DNA of 64,000 nt from Paraphaeosphaeria minitans. Lineage: Eukaryota > Ascomycota > Dothideomycetes > Pleosporales > Didymosphaeriaceae. How positions within the stretch are numbered: the stretch's first letter is position 1; each line of letters opens with the position of its first letter. The notes beneath the pieces are model-generated. The model did not search any database. It saw only the letters and a list, made by a program, of their open reading frames with translations, and had not been told where the DNA came from. The stretch covers positions 992,001-1,056,000 of the forward strand of contig WJXW01000013.1 of the NCBI GenBank assembly GCA_015832175.1. The letters run 5' to 3'. Shown here in pieces: positions 46,897 through 57,380 of this stretch. Position numbers and translations under genes: made by a program.

Positions 46897-48851
46897 GTCT
46901 GCTGAGCTGCCGCCGTCACGGGCGTTTGTCGCCGCAGACGGCTTGAAATGGATGGTCTCTCACTTATGGTTCGGGCTGTTTGTCCCGGATATCGCCCGCT
47001 GTCACCTCGGTGGTGCTTGCGGGGGTCTTGGGCGATGGTTTCGTGAACGGCTATCACATACAAGTGCATTGCGGCTCCGAGGCCATGCGCAATGTCGCTG
47101 GCTGGCGACCTTCGAGTCTGGGAATGTCAGCTTCGTCGTTCCCATTTCAGGGTCGGGCATGGATTTGGTCGCCATGCACAGGAACTCGAGCCTGCCTCTC
47201 ACTTACCACCTAGCTCTCTGACCTTCTTAGGCTGTATATCTCTTGCTTGTTGCGTAGTAGCTCTGCGTCCGCCTCACGGATGATGGCGATGCTCAACGAA
47301 ACAATCGTCCAGTGTCGAGGTTGTACCTAACGAAGCTCTCCAGAAGCAGTGTTCAAGCTCGACTCGAGAAAGACAGGAGGGAAAGGTCCCAGATATAGGA
47401 AAACGCGCGCGCGCTCAATTAAAGGTACTAGACGTGTCGTGAGAGAGACAGGCAGTGTGCAACCCAAGACAGCGCAAGAAGCAGTCGCGCCTTACGCTCG
47501 GAAAGCACCACAGCACCAGGCCCTTCGAGGAAGGAAGCACCGGCGTTCACAACCTCGCGATGCAAAGAAAGACACAAGCCTTCGCTCCCCCCCAAAAAAA
47601 AGGACCTACCAGACAGCCCGTCACGCCAGCCCGACCGGTCCCTCCGCCGCCCCCTCGACGGGCCCGTCCCTCATCCCACCCCGGTGCCCTCCAGCCCAAT
47701 AACTCCATGACAGCGCTCGTGTGTGTGAGGGCAGAAAGCAATGCAGCGACGTGTGTGGTCATGCGTTTGGGAAGGCGCTGGGTAGCCTGGAGCGCTGGCA
47801 GCCAATCACATCCCTGAAGGGCCCTCTGCGCCGCGACACTCTGAAAAGGGCTGCCCACTTGGCACTCCACTGCCCGTCATCTTGGGCGGGAACGTGCCCA
47901 CAGCCAATCTGCCACTCCCGAGCGTTGGTGCGAGCGACGACGGCTGGGTTCAGCTGAGGCAAAAGGAGGCTCTTTGGGGTGTGGCGAGATGGGCTTTGGG
48001 GTCGAGGGCTGCTGTGTGAGGGCACCTAGGGAGAGCGTTGCACTGGCGCAGCGGTTCTTCGAATGGTCTTCGAAGGCGCCGACGCGTCGGTGCTCGACAG
48101 ACAGCATAGCACCATGCGGAGATCATCGCTTGCACATCGTGGCTAGCTTGCTTTGGGGATGCTTTCTTGTTGTTGAGGATAGCCGTTCTGCCATCAGCTG
48201 ACGGCATGCAATGTACCTGCATGAAGCTGCGTCTGGGTGGCGGCTTGCCCTCGACCTGCCTCGCGCGAGTGGCACGATGCGCGGTGGAACTTATACGATG
48301 CCGCTATTGAAGGTCTGGCTTTGCATGAGAAGGCTCTGAGCGGTGGCGCGCGGCTGGTATTGATAACATTCAGCGTTGATGATACATGAGGTACCTAGAT
48401 ACTGCGGGAGCAATGCTGCATTAGGTATACGGTAGACGAGCAGTCAAAATTCATTCAAGACCAAACGTGCTTCTGAAGCGCGACATGAATGCGTTCATCA
48501 GCTTGACTTCGACATTACTACCATGTTCCATGCGTGATTGGACTGACCGCCCGCGCGGTGCCAGTTGATGTACCACAGATTGTTGTACTTCAGCTCGAGC
48601 GGACCATGCGATGCGCCCATGTTGTGTGTACAGAATGGCGAACAGCCATGTGCGACTCTTCGAGAAGGCGCTTCGTTGTTGTCCTCTCACAGCAACGTGC
48701 CGCCACGCTCGCCCTTCCCAAGACAAAGGTTCGCCTCTGATGCGCTGGGGGTGAACATCTAGGTAGGTAGTTAACTCGGCCTAGAAGGTGTCTCGGCATC
48801 TTTCCGACTAGCAGAGCTCCAAAATCTGACGATACGCAACCACATGACTCT
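46897..48851. other. Intergenic region (2 kb)
   Basis: Promoter of the large Ser-rich gene and 3' flank of the 561-residue gene. No frame with family resemblance. GGTACCTAG, GGTATACGGTAG and CTAGGTAGGTAG words occur between 48390 and 48770. Confidence 0.45.
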
Positions 48852-50580
48852 TTAATCGACGAACCCAAGGTACTGCTTGCCGGTTATCTCGAGAGGATCA
48901 TCAATTATCGTGAGCGCTCCAGTCGGACGTCGAACTCGTGCTGCTGTGGAATCGGGAATCTTAGCGGTCGACATTTCCTCCTCGGATTGCACAGCATACT
49001 CGCACAAAAGTCGCTCTCGCTTGTATACCAATGGATGCTTTTGCGTGGACGATGGTCATCTGACCCCTTCTCTTCCTTACGTCCGACCATTGACTACCCT
49101 CTCTGTAGACCTTGCCCTTACCGTCTTTGCCGCTCTCTTTGTGTACGTCTACCTTCTCCTTCAGCGTATCGTCTGCCAACGCTCGGAGCGCTTGTTGAAC
49201 CCCATACTCTTTTAGTTCGGACTGCGATCTTCTCCTCCTTATCGAATGTTGTCTTGCAGGGTCTTGGCTGCTGATCGGGGATCTAGAGTAGCGGTGCGTA
49301 GCAGGAGAGCGAGGAGTGCTGTGTTCCAGTGTCACTCTGACATTGAGACTTTCAGGTAATACAAGTTGGCGTTGGGGCGTCGGCGCGGAGGCTGGGGTAG
49401 GTCCGGACGGCTGACCCCAGGTGTTGATCTGTTTCTCGGGGGACATGGGCTCAGGTGAAGTGGTGGGAGCGGCCCCTGACACGCGATAGTCGTTTGCTGA
49501 GCCCCTAGGCTCATATTCACGGTACCTTGACCAGTTCCGGTCTCCTGATCTCGGATCCTCCGGCTTCGAGTCTGTTGTAGGATACATGGTTCCGGGCATG
49601 CAGACATACTGGTCAAGAGCTTGAGGTAGATGGGCAAAGTTGAACCCGCACCCCATTTTCTCGGGCAGGAACTTCTGACCAATATCCGTTTCCAAGTCGA
49701 GCGTGTAGTCTACATTAGGCAGGTATCTGGATAGATTGGTGTACCACTGTGGGTAATCCCCGTGCCAGGAGCTGACCGTTGCATCAAGGTCCACACTCAG
49801 GTAGACATTCCGAACATGGTCAGGCTTATGCACAAGCACGACAAAGTCAAACTCTCGAGGCAGTCCTGATCGTTGGGTCAGGTTTTCTTCGATCGTCCAC
49901 ACTGCCATAGCATCGTCGACGTCGAAGTCGGAACCCAATGGGCTCTTCAGGACCCTCAATGATCCTTGGATGCTCATCATATCGTACACCCGGTACGTCT
50001 TCTTAACGCCACCACTGGGGTTCAAAGTGGCACTCAGGGGCGCCTGTGAGACTCCGAGTGAGCTTGACAGATTGAAGTTCCACTGGAGGTTTTCTGGAGA
50101 CACGGCTCCGTAGATCAGCTCAGGTGCATGTTTCAATATCCGCGGATGCGAACCGAGGGGTCTGTATCGCCCTTTCTCCGGATCGAAATCGGACGAACTG
50201 AAGTCAGTATGTACTGATACTTGGATGGTCGCTGCTCGGAATCGATGATAGTGGTGATCGCGAGGATGAAAGACAAAATGCACTGATACGAAGTACACGT
50301 TGTTGAGTGGGCCTTCATGAAGGGCTTTGCTTTGGTAGTGCCCGCGTTGGAGGCGGTTCACATGGGCAGAAACAAAGGCATCACCGGGCATGGTTCGCTC
50401 GTACAAACATGTTTGGTGCAGTTGCAGACGTTTGCGCGGCGCGTTTGGGTCCTTTGGTTTGAGGAGCACGGGGCGTTGTCGGGGCTTCGCTCTGCTCCGG
50501 TCGACCACATTCGACTGCTCAACATGGGTGCCGTTGTTCTGTACATGTTGTCCACGTAGACGGTGCAGCCATGAACTCAT
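48852..50580 (-). CDS. Conserved-looking fungal protein of unknown function
   Basis: Two exons, 50580-49081 and 49037-48852, with a 43-bp intron; 561 residues. I do not recognise a named domain. The first ~330 residues look globular (NNVYFVSVHFVFHPRDHHYHRF, REFDFVVLVHKPDHVRNVYLSVDLDA), with alternating hydrophobic beta-like strands. Residues ~340-500 are P/S/T-rich and basic. The last exon gives a distinct tail ending ITGKQYLGFVD, which only appears after splicing GTAAGG...AAAAG; the unspliced frame ends in an unlikely cysteine/arginine tail. The N-terminus is unsure: an in-frame TGA lies four codons before ATG 50580. A protein-like frame (50771-50577, containing YAVPLADYFGIPPGLGPN) just upstream could be a 5' exon, but I found no convincing donor to join it. 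Confidence 0.7.
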
Positions 50581-51343
50581 TGGAGTGGATCATCGGTGTG
50601 CCCGGATGCAGGACCACTGGTGGCACAGTCGTCCAGGGTCAGGCCACGGTGGAAGTTAGGTCCAAGGCCAGGTGGTATGCCAAAGTAGTCGGCCAGCGGT
50701 ACGGCATAGGGCGTGCTAACGAAGGGGCAGTTTGGTGCATGCCAGAAAGCTGGTGATGCTGCAGGCCCCAAGGAAGGGGCGGTCGAAGCGCGCGGACACG
50801 AAACAGGAAGCGGCGGCCGACGCTCGCGGACACGAAACAGGAAACGACGAGGGGTCGAGCTCGCAACGCAAGCACAAGTCAGTCACAGGAGGTTCAGAGG
50901 GTTGAGGGAGATTCAAAGGCGACGCTGGCAGAAGGACATCTTGTAGGTAAGCAGCCGCACGTGCTACCTAGCCTCCGAAGGCTGCAGCACCCGTTCTCGG
51001 TGGCGGTCGCTACGCTACGGTAGGGAAGGGAGGTGGGAGGTAGGTAGATAGATGGTGGTCAGGTGCCTGGCGCCCGAAAGCTGATGGGATGAGTGATGGT
51101 TTTAGGCTTATCTATCGATGCCTCGTTATCGCGCCTTGCCAGGTACCGTAGTATCTAGACTAGATAGCAGGTAGGTAGACTAGATAGCAGGTCGGGAGAC
51201 TAGACACAGGAGATACCCCGCGATGGGCGAAGTGCAACGGCGGGCAAGAATCTCGAGCCGCGCACTGGAGCTTCCTTCAGCTATCTACCTACCTAACGTT
51301 CCTTTGCTCTGAAGACGTGCTCCGACGTCTCCAACGAGACAGG
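50581..51343. other. Divergent promoter region, unknown gene and urease
   Basis: 763 bases. The left part may include a missed 5' exon of the minus-strand gene (50577-50771). The right part, 51040-51290, holds the GATA-site cluster and duplicated CTAGATAGCAGGT words, mixed with TACCTA-family sequence. Confidence 0.5.
51046..51286 (+). promoter_or_regulatory. Cluster of GATA-factor (AreA/NIT2-type) sites
   Basis: Seven HGATAR matches, either strand, within 241 bases ending 58 bases before the urease ATG: 51046-51051, 51108-51113, 51112-51117, 51126-51131, 51162-51167, 51182-51187 and 51281-51286. Fungal AreA/NIT2 factors bind such paired sites to activate nitrogen-scavenging genes under ammonium or glutamine limitation. 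Two sites arose by duplication of a 20-base unit. Binding is inferred, not shown. Confidence 0.5.
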
Positions 51344-54184
51344 ATGCAGTTGTGTCCCAAAGAGGTGCGTGGCGGCTTGGCCCACCTGGGCATTGCTTGG
51401 TGTCGTCCCGAGACCCATCGGTGCTAACCTGTTCTGGACAGCTCGACAAGCTCGTCATTGCGCAGCTGGGGTTGCTGGCACAGCGACGTCTAGCCCGCGG
51501 TGTGAAGCTGAACCACGCCGAAGCTACGGTGCGTGACCATGGGCCCTTTGGCGCGACTTGCGACTGACATGCCTACCGTAGGCCTTGATCGCGAACAACC
51601 TTCAAGAGGTATGCTGATCACTACGCCGCGAATCACGCCCGCGATGCTGACCCCACCCAGCTCATCCGCGATGGTAATCATACCGTCGCTGACCTCATGT
51701 CCATTGGCACGACCATGCTCGGTCGCCGCCATGTGCTTCCCTCTGTGGTCTCCTCTCTCTCCGAGCTGATGGTAGAGGGCACCTTTCCCACCGGCACCTA
51801 TCTGGTTACCGTACATCACCCTATCAGCTCTGACGATGGCGACCTCGAGAAGGCACTGTACGGCTCCTTCCTCCCCATTCCCTCCAACGACATGTTTCCT
51901 ATCCCCGAAGCCAGCGTATACGAGAGCATCAACCAACCGGGTGCCATTGTGGCGGTCAAGGGAGAGGCCGGCATAATCAAGTTGAACGAGGGACGCAAGA
52001 GGATTCGTCTTAGGGTCAAGAGCACTGGAGACAGACCTATCCAGGTACTCTTCTTTGAAATCCGTCGCAGGGCGGACGGTTGACATGCGCAGGTCGGATC
52101 ACATTACCATTTCATTGAAACGAACCCGCAGCTTCAGTTTGATCGCGTACGAGCGCATGGCTACCGTCTGGATATTCCCGCTGGAACCTCGGTTCGTTTC
52201 GAGCCCGGCGACACCAAAACGGTCACGTTGGTACAGATCGCAGGAAACCAGATCATCAAGGGTGGAAACCAGATTGCTTCGGGATTTATTGGAGATGTGA
52301 CCAACAACATCGTGGACAACATCAAGGTGGGAGCTTTCTTGCACGAACCGGAACCAGCAGGAGATGCGGCACATATTGGCATCTGCACCATGGAACGACA
52401 GGCCTACATTAGCATGTTCGGACCCACCACAGGTGACTTGGTTCGACTTGGAGCCACGGATTTATGGATCAAGGTCGAAAAAGATCTGACGCGGTACGGC
52501 GATGAATGCTCCTTTGGTGGCGGCAAGACCTTGAGAGAAGGCATGGGCCAGGCAGGCGGAAGATCGGATAACGAATGTTTGGATACTGTGATTACAAACG
52601 CTCTGATAATCGACTGGACAGGGATATACAAGGCGGACATAGGCATCAAAGACGGAGTAATCACAGGCGTAGGCAAAGCCGGAAATCCGGATGTGATGGA
52701 CGGCGTAGATGCTAACCTCGTAGTCGGAAACTGCACAGATGTGATTGCGGGCGAACATAGCATTGTTACTGCCGGTGGTTTCGATACTCACATCCACTTC
52801 ATCTGCCCTCAGCAGGCTCAGGAAGCCATCGCCTCCGGTATCACTACCATGCTGGGAGGCGGAACAGGACCCAGGTATGTCGATGAGACACGCGGATCTG
52901 ATCTTTCGCTGAATTGCGTAGTACTGGTACAAATGCAACCACCTGCACTCCCGGCAAAACGCACATCAAGCAGATGCTCCAAGCCATCGACGAGCTCCCT
53001 CTCAACTATGGCATCACAGGCAAGGGAAACGATGCCGAGCTACGCCCTCTACAACAGCAAGCGGAAGCCGGTGTTTGCGGTCTGAAACTGCACGAAGATT
53101 GGGGCAGTACTCCAGCAGCGATCGATGCCTGTCTAACAGTGTGCGACGAGTACGACATCCAGACTCTCATCCATACCGACACTTTGAACGAGGCAGGTTT
53201 CGTTGAGCAGACCATCAAGGCTATCAAGAACCGAACGATCCACACGTACCACACCGAAGGCGCGGGAGGTGGCCACGCCCCAGACATCATCAGCGTCGTC
53301 GAGCACGACAACGTCCTCCCCTCGTCCACAAACCCCACCCGACCTTACACCAAGAACACGCTTGACGAGCACCTCGACATGCTGATGGTCTGTCACCACC
53401 TCTCCCGCAACATCCCCGAAGACGTCGCCTTCGCCGAATCGCGCATCCGCGCCGAGACCATCGCCGCCGAAGACGTCCTCCATGACCTCGGCGCCATCTC
53501 CATGATGTCCTCGGACTCGCAGGCCATGGGCCGCTGCGGCGAAGTGATCCTGCGTACGTGGAATACGGCGCACAAGAACAAGGTGCAGCGCGGCACACTG
53601 AAGGAAGACGAGGGCAGCGACGCAGACAACTTCCGAGTCAAGCGGTACATCAGCAAATACACCATCAATCCGGCGATTGCGCAGGGCATGGGGCATCTGA
53701 TTGGTAGTATTGAGGTGGGCAAGGTGGCGGACCTGGTCTTTTGGAAGCCAGAGAACTTTGGTGCCAAGCCGAAACTCGTTGTCAAGAGCGGCTTCTGCTC
53801 GTATGCGCAGATGGTGAGTCCTTCTCTGCCACTCCCATCCATGCAGACTTTAACATGTGCCAGGGCGACCCCAACGCCTCGATCCCCACAGTCGAGCCCA
53901 TCCTCATGCGTCCCATGTTCGCGCCCCTCGTCCCCTCGAGCAGCATCACGTTTGTATCGCAGGCGTCGATGGCGTCGGGTGTTGTGGCCTCGTACGGGCT
54001 GCGCAAGCGCGTCGAGGCGGTCAAGAACTGCAGGAACATTGGAAAGAAGGACATGAAGTTCAACGACGCGCGGCCGAAGATGAAGGTGGATCCTGAGCGG
54101 TACACGGTGGAGGCTGACGGGGTGGTGTGCGAAGCAGAGCCGGCGGAGAGCTTGCCGCTGACGCAGGGCTATTTTGTGTACTGA
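51344..54184 (+). CDS. URE1: Urease (nickel-dependent urea amidohydrolase)
   Basis: Seven exons: 51344-51364, 51442-51528, 51582-51608, 51661-52044, 52093-52874, 52922-53813, 53864-54184; introns 47-77 bp; 837 residues, the standard length for the fused gamma-beta-alpha urease of fungi and plants. It hydrolyses urea to ammonia and carbamate. Active-site residues fall one position before jack bean numbering: nickel ligands H406 and H408 (FDTHIHF), carbamylated K489 (GLKLHEDWG), H518 (LIHTDT), H544 (GGGHAPD) and D632 (SSDSQAMGR); the mobile-flap CHH is at 591-593. The first exon encodes only seven residues (MQLCPKE) and the third only nine, so both are easy to miss, but the joined sequence [20 protein letters not shown] is canonical. 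It needs the accessory proteins UreD, UreF and UreG encoded elsewhere. The GATA cluster upstream suggests nitrogen control. Confidence 0.98.
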
Positions 54185-54302
54185 AGTCAAGGTGCGGAGG
54201 CGACGAGGGGGACTTGTTTGGATATACTATATAGGCAGGACAGGATCTGGGGTGGAATATGAGCATGTTGAAGTGGTTGTGAAATGAGCATCCGTGTGTT
54301 TT

Positions 54303-54550
54303 GGATGGTGAAGTCAATCTGTTCTGGATGGTGAAGTCAATCTGTTCTGGATGGTGAAGTCAATCAATTCTGGATGGTGAAGTCAATCAATTCTGGATGG
54401 TGAAGTCAATCAGTTCTGGATGGTGAAGCTAATCTGTTCTGGATGGTGAAGTCAATCAATTCTGGATGGTGAAGTCAATCAATTCTGGATGGTGAAGTCA
54501 ATCAGTTCTGGATGGTGAAGCTAATCTGTTCTGGATGGTGAAGTCATTCG
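54303..54550. repeat. 23-bp minisatellite with 92-bp higher-order period
   Basis: Ten to eleven copies of GGATGGTGAAGTCAATCTGT+TCT (23 bases). Variant types at the CAATCTG/CAATCAA/CAATCAG/CTAATCTG position follow the order a-a-b-c twice in succession, showing that a block of four units (92 bp) was itself duplicated. Confidence 0.95.
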
Positions 54551-54985
54551 CAAGATGCACAGTGGCCGATTTTGAAAAAGTGCGCTCTTTGTAGCTGACC
54601 TAGCAGTGATTGCTTGGGGTGGAACTGTTGTGGAAAAAGCGGATGAAGGGTATCATTGAGCGAGTTGGTGCAAGGTTTGGTGTGCATCGGAAGTCTTCCT
54701 TTCAGGCACTTCAGGCACTGTTTGTCGGGGTATGAAGAGAGTATGTGGAAGGAATGTGTAGCGTGATGAACCCACTATGACGGAAGAGTACGTGTACTTG
54801 CCACGAGTGATGGACATTGGAAAAAATTGTGAGGGATGCATTGTGGAGGAAAAGGCATAGGCGACGTGGAATGGGCTGGTTGTGGTGGACAATGATGGTG
54901 GGCAAGGCGCGTGAGGGTGGGCGGGCAACGGTGGGCAACAGGCAGGCAGGTGGACAGACAGGGTAGGTGGGTGGGCAGGTGGGCG

Positions 54986-55185
54986 GGGCAGGCAGGCAGG
55001 CAGGGTAACAGGCAGGCAGGGTAACGGGCAGGCAGGGTAACAGGCAGGCAGGGTAACGGGCAGGCAGGGTAACGGGCAGGCAGGGTAACAGGCAGGCAGG
55101 GTAACAGGCAGGCAGGGCAGCTGGGCAACAGGCAGGCAGGGCAGCTGGGCAACAGGCAGGCAGGGCCGCTGGGCAACAGGCAAGG
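54986..55185. repeat. 16-bp then 24-bp GGCAGGCAGGG tandem array
   Basis: GTAAC words recur every 16 bases from 55005 to 55101 (GGCAGGCAGGGTAACA/G units). After that the unit grows to 24 bases by insertion of GCAGCTGG, for three copies. Confidence 0.93.
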
Positions 55186-55306
55186 CAGGTGAGCCGTCGT
55201 CGCGCGCAGGGTGCCCGAACGACTGGCGACTTCGGGCGGAGGGCGGCGCTGCGAGGGTGCGTGGAGAAGTGAAGTACCTAGCTAGGTTCGGCCAGGCGAG
55301 AAAGCG

Positions 55307-55640
55307 AGAACCGCCCGGTGCAGCAGCAGAGAAAGCGGAGGGCAGCGCTGCGAGGGAGCCTAAATGAGCGAGCCTCGAAAATAGCGGGCGAGCCTGGAGA
55401 ATAGCGGGCGAACAGCGGCACGAGCACTAAATGAAGTAGGTTGGGCTGGGCGAGAAGCCGAGAACCGCCTGGTGCAGCAGCAGAGAAAGCGGAGGGCAGC
55501 GCTGCGAGGGAGCCTAAATGAGCGAGCCTCGAAAATAGCGGGCGAGCCTGGAGAATAGCGGGCGAACAGCGGCACGAGCACTAAATGAAGTAGGTTGGGC
55601 TGGGCGAGAAGCCGAGAACCGCCTGTGCTGCAGCAGAGAA
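55307..55640. repeat. 154-bp tandem duplication, two full copies plus part of a third
   Basis: AGAACCGCC starts at 55307, 55461 and 55615. The first two 154-base units are almost identical; the third diverges after ~30 bases. Each unit itself contains an internal AATAGCGGGCGA duplication. Confidence 0.92.
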
Positions 55641-55868
55641 AGCAGACCAGCAGCGCTGCTTTAGGCTGGCTGGCTGGCTGGCTGGCGGCGACGATGGCGG
55701 CGGCGGTGAAGCAGCTGCGCCAATTTCGGGCTGTCCGCCGCCAACCGCCTACCGTTATAGCCTGCCCACACCCCCCAACCACCCGCTTCTTCCACCCGAC
55801 AACCACCCGTTGCGCGTCGCTCACCACCACCACCACCCACCCCGTCGCCCAAGACACCCACCGCAACC

Positions 55869-57380
55869 ATGGCCCCTCGCAAGAAGAATGAGGAGGAGAT
55901 CGAGCTCAACATCTCAAAGGAGCAGTTCAGAGGCACCCGCGACTCGGTAGGCGCGCCCTTTTTTCTTCTTCTCCATGTTGTTGTGGACGCACCGCGACGT
56001 GACAAGGCTGCACCACCAGGCTTGCGCCAGCCTGTCGCAACACATGGCGACACGGCTTATCATGTCCACGACGCGCTCAGACGCTGCGCATTTGCATCGC
56101 TGCCGTCGCGACGTCGACGCGCCTGCACCATGGCACCAATGCGGCCGCGTTCAGCACCCCACAGCGTGTCCATGTCCATGGCGTCGCCGCGTCAGGTCGC
56201 GTCCAGAACACATGGCACCACCGACGGAACGCAATGGCTGACACCCAAGCAGGTTCTCATGGCCCTCGCCAGCGTCCAGAAGGGACTGCACAATGTCTCC
56301 AACAACCTCAATGAGCTGATGCATGCCTACATCAAGCACACCGCCTCGGTCCTTTCCGGCGAGGATGGCGCCCTCGAGGGCCTGCAGCTCTCCGAGAGCG
56401 CCCAGCACATGATCGACGAGGCCGACCTCGCCACCAAGAGCGTCGCGAACCTGACCAAGTCGTTCGGCAGTGCGCCCGCTGGCAATGCCGCCGATGCTGA
56501 CGCTGCCAAGTCCAAGAAGCGCAAGCGCGAGAAGAAGATCAAGGACCCCAATGCCCCCAAGCGCCCTCTTACCGCTGCCTTCTTGTTTGCCCAGAGTGCC
56601 AGGCCCATCATCAGGAAGGACCTGGAGAACGAGCTGCCGCCAGGCGCAAAGCTTGAGCCTAATGCTATCAACCTTGAGGTCAACAAGCGCTGGAACGAGA
56701 TGACAGACGAGGACAAGGAGGTGAGCAACTGAACCAACCCCAAAGACGGAACCTCCACTGACTCCTCCCAGACATGGAAAGCCTCCTACCGCGATTCCTT
56801 GGAGACCTACAACAAGGAAGTAGCCGCCTACAAAGCCTCCCTCGGCGCCGCCGCTCTCGCAGAAGAGCCCGCCGCCGAAGACGACGCCTCCGAGAACGAA
56901 GCCGACCCCGCCGCCCTTGACTACGACGTCGACTCCGATGACGTCGACGCTTCGGACGACGAGCTCTCGCCCACCAAAGCACCCACCCCGCCCCCAACCC
57001 TCTCAGCAAACGGCAAGACCCCCCGCCCCAACAAGCGCCAGAAGACGGCCGCCGCGCCCGCCGTCAACGGCACCCACGCCCCCATTGCCCCGGCCGCCGG
57101 CCAGACCCCTGTCCCCCTGCCTGCCACCCGTGTCCAGGTCGCCATCGCGCCTCCCAACCCTGCCGAAGCTACCCCCGCGAAGAAGGACAAGAAGAGGGAG
57201 AAAAAGGTCGCTGCTGTGACACCCGCCGCGAAGGAGCCCTCGCCAGAGGAGAACAAGAAGGAAAAGAAGAAGCGGGCGACGCGAGGTACGGTCGAGGCTG
57301 AAAGCGAAGACAAGGAGAAGGAGAAGCCGACGCGCAAGCGTGACAGGAGTAAGCGCAAGAGCGAAGGGGCAGCGGCTTAG
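55869..57380 (+). CDS. HMG-box chromatin-type protein
   Basis: Three exons: 55869-55946, 56253-56720, 56772-57380, with introns of 306 and 51 bp; 384 residues. An N-terminal helical region (VQKGLHNVSNNLNELMHAYIKHT) precedes a basic stretch (KSKKRKREKKIKDPNAPKRPL) and one HMG box from about residue 123 to 205, split by the second intron (...DEDKE|TWKASYRDSL). The C-terminus is acidic, then Pro/Ala-rich, then strongly basic (KKEKKKRATRG, TRKRDRSKRK). HMG boxes bend DNA; this layout suits a non-sequence-specific nuclear architectural protein rather than a mating-type factor. The 306-bp first intron is divisible by three and has no stop, so retention would give a 486-residue form. Confidence 0.87.

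Larger units (their letters stand above)
54185..55868. other. Repeat-rich intergenic region
   Basis: Urease 3' flank and HMG-box gene promoter. Most of it is tandem repeat: the 23-bp array, the 16/24-bp array and the 154-bp duplication, plus a short GGCT run at 55666-55685. Long minus-strand frames here are repeat artefacts. Confidence 0.6.

Noticed and set aside
50577..50771. Separate 64-codon minus-strand gene
   Set aside because: More likely a missed 5' exon of the adjacent minus-strand gene or non-coding; no joining splice donor was found, so it is not listed as its own CDS.
53393..54190. 265-codon minus-strand frame antisense to urease
   Set aside because: Shadow of the urease coding sequence.
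54653..55183. 176-codon minus-strand proline/leucine/cysteine repeat frame
   Set aside because: Translation of the 16-bp GGCAGGCAGGGTAAC array; a repeat artefact.
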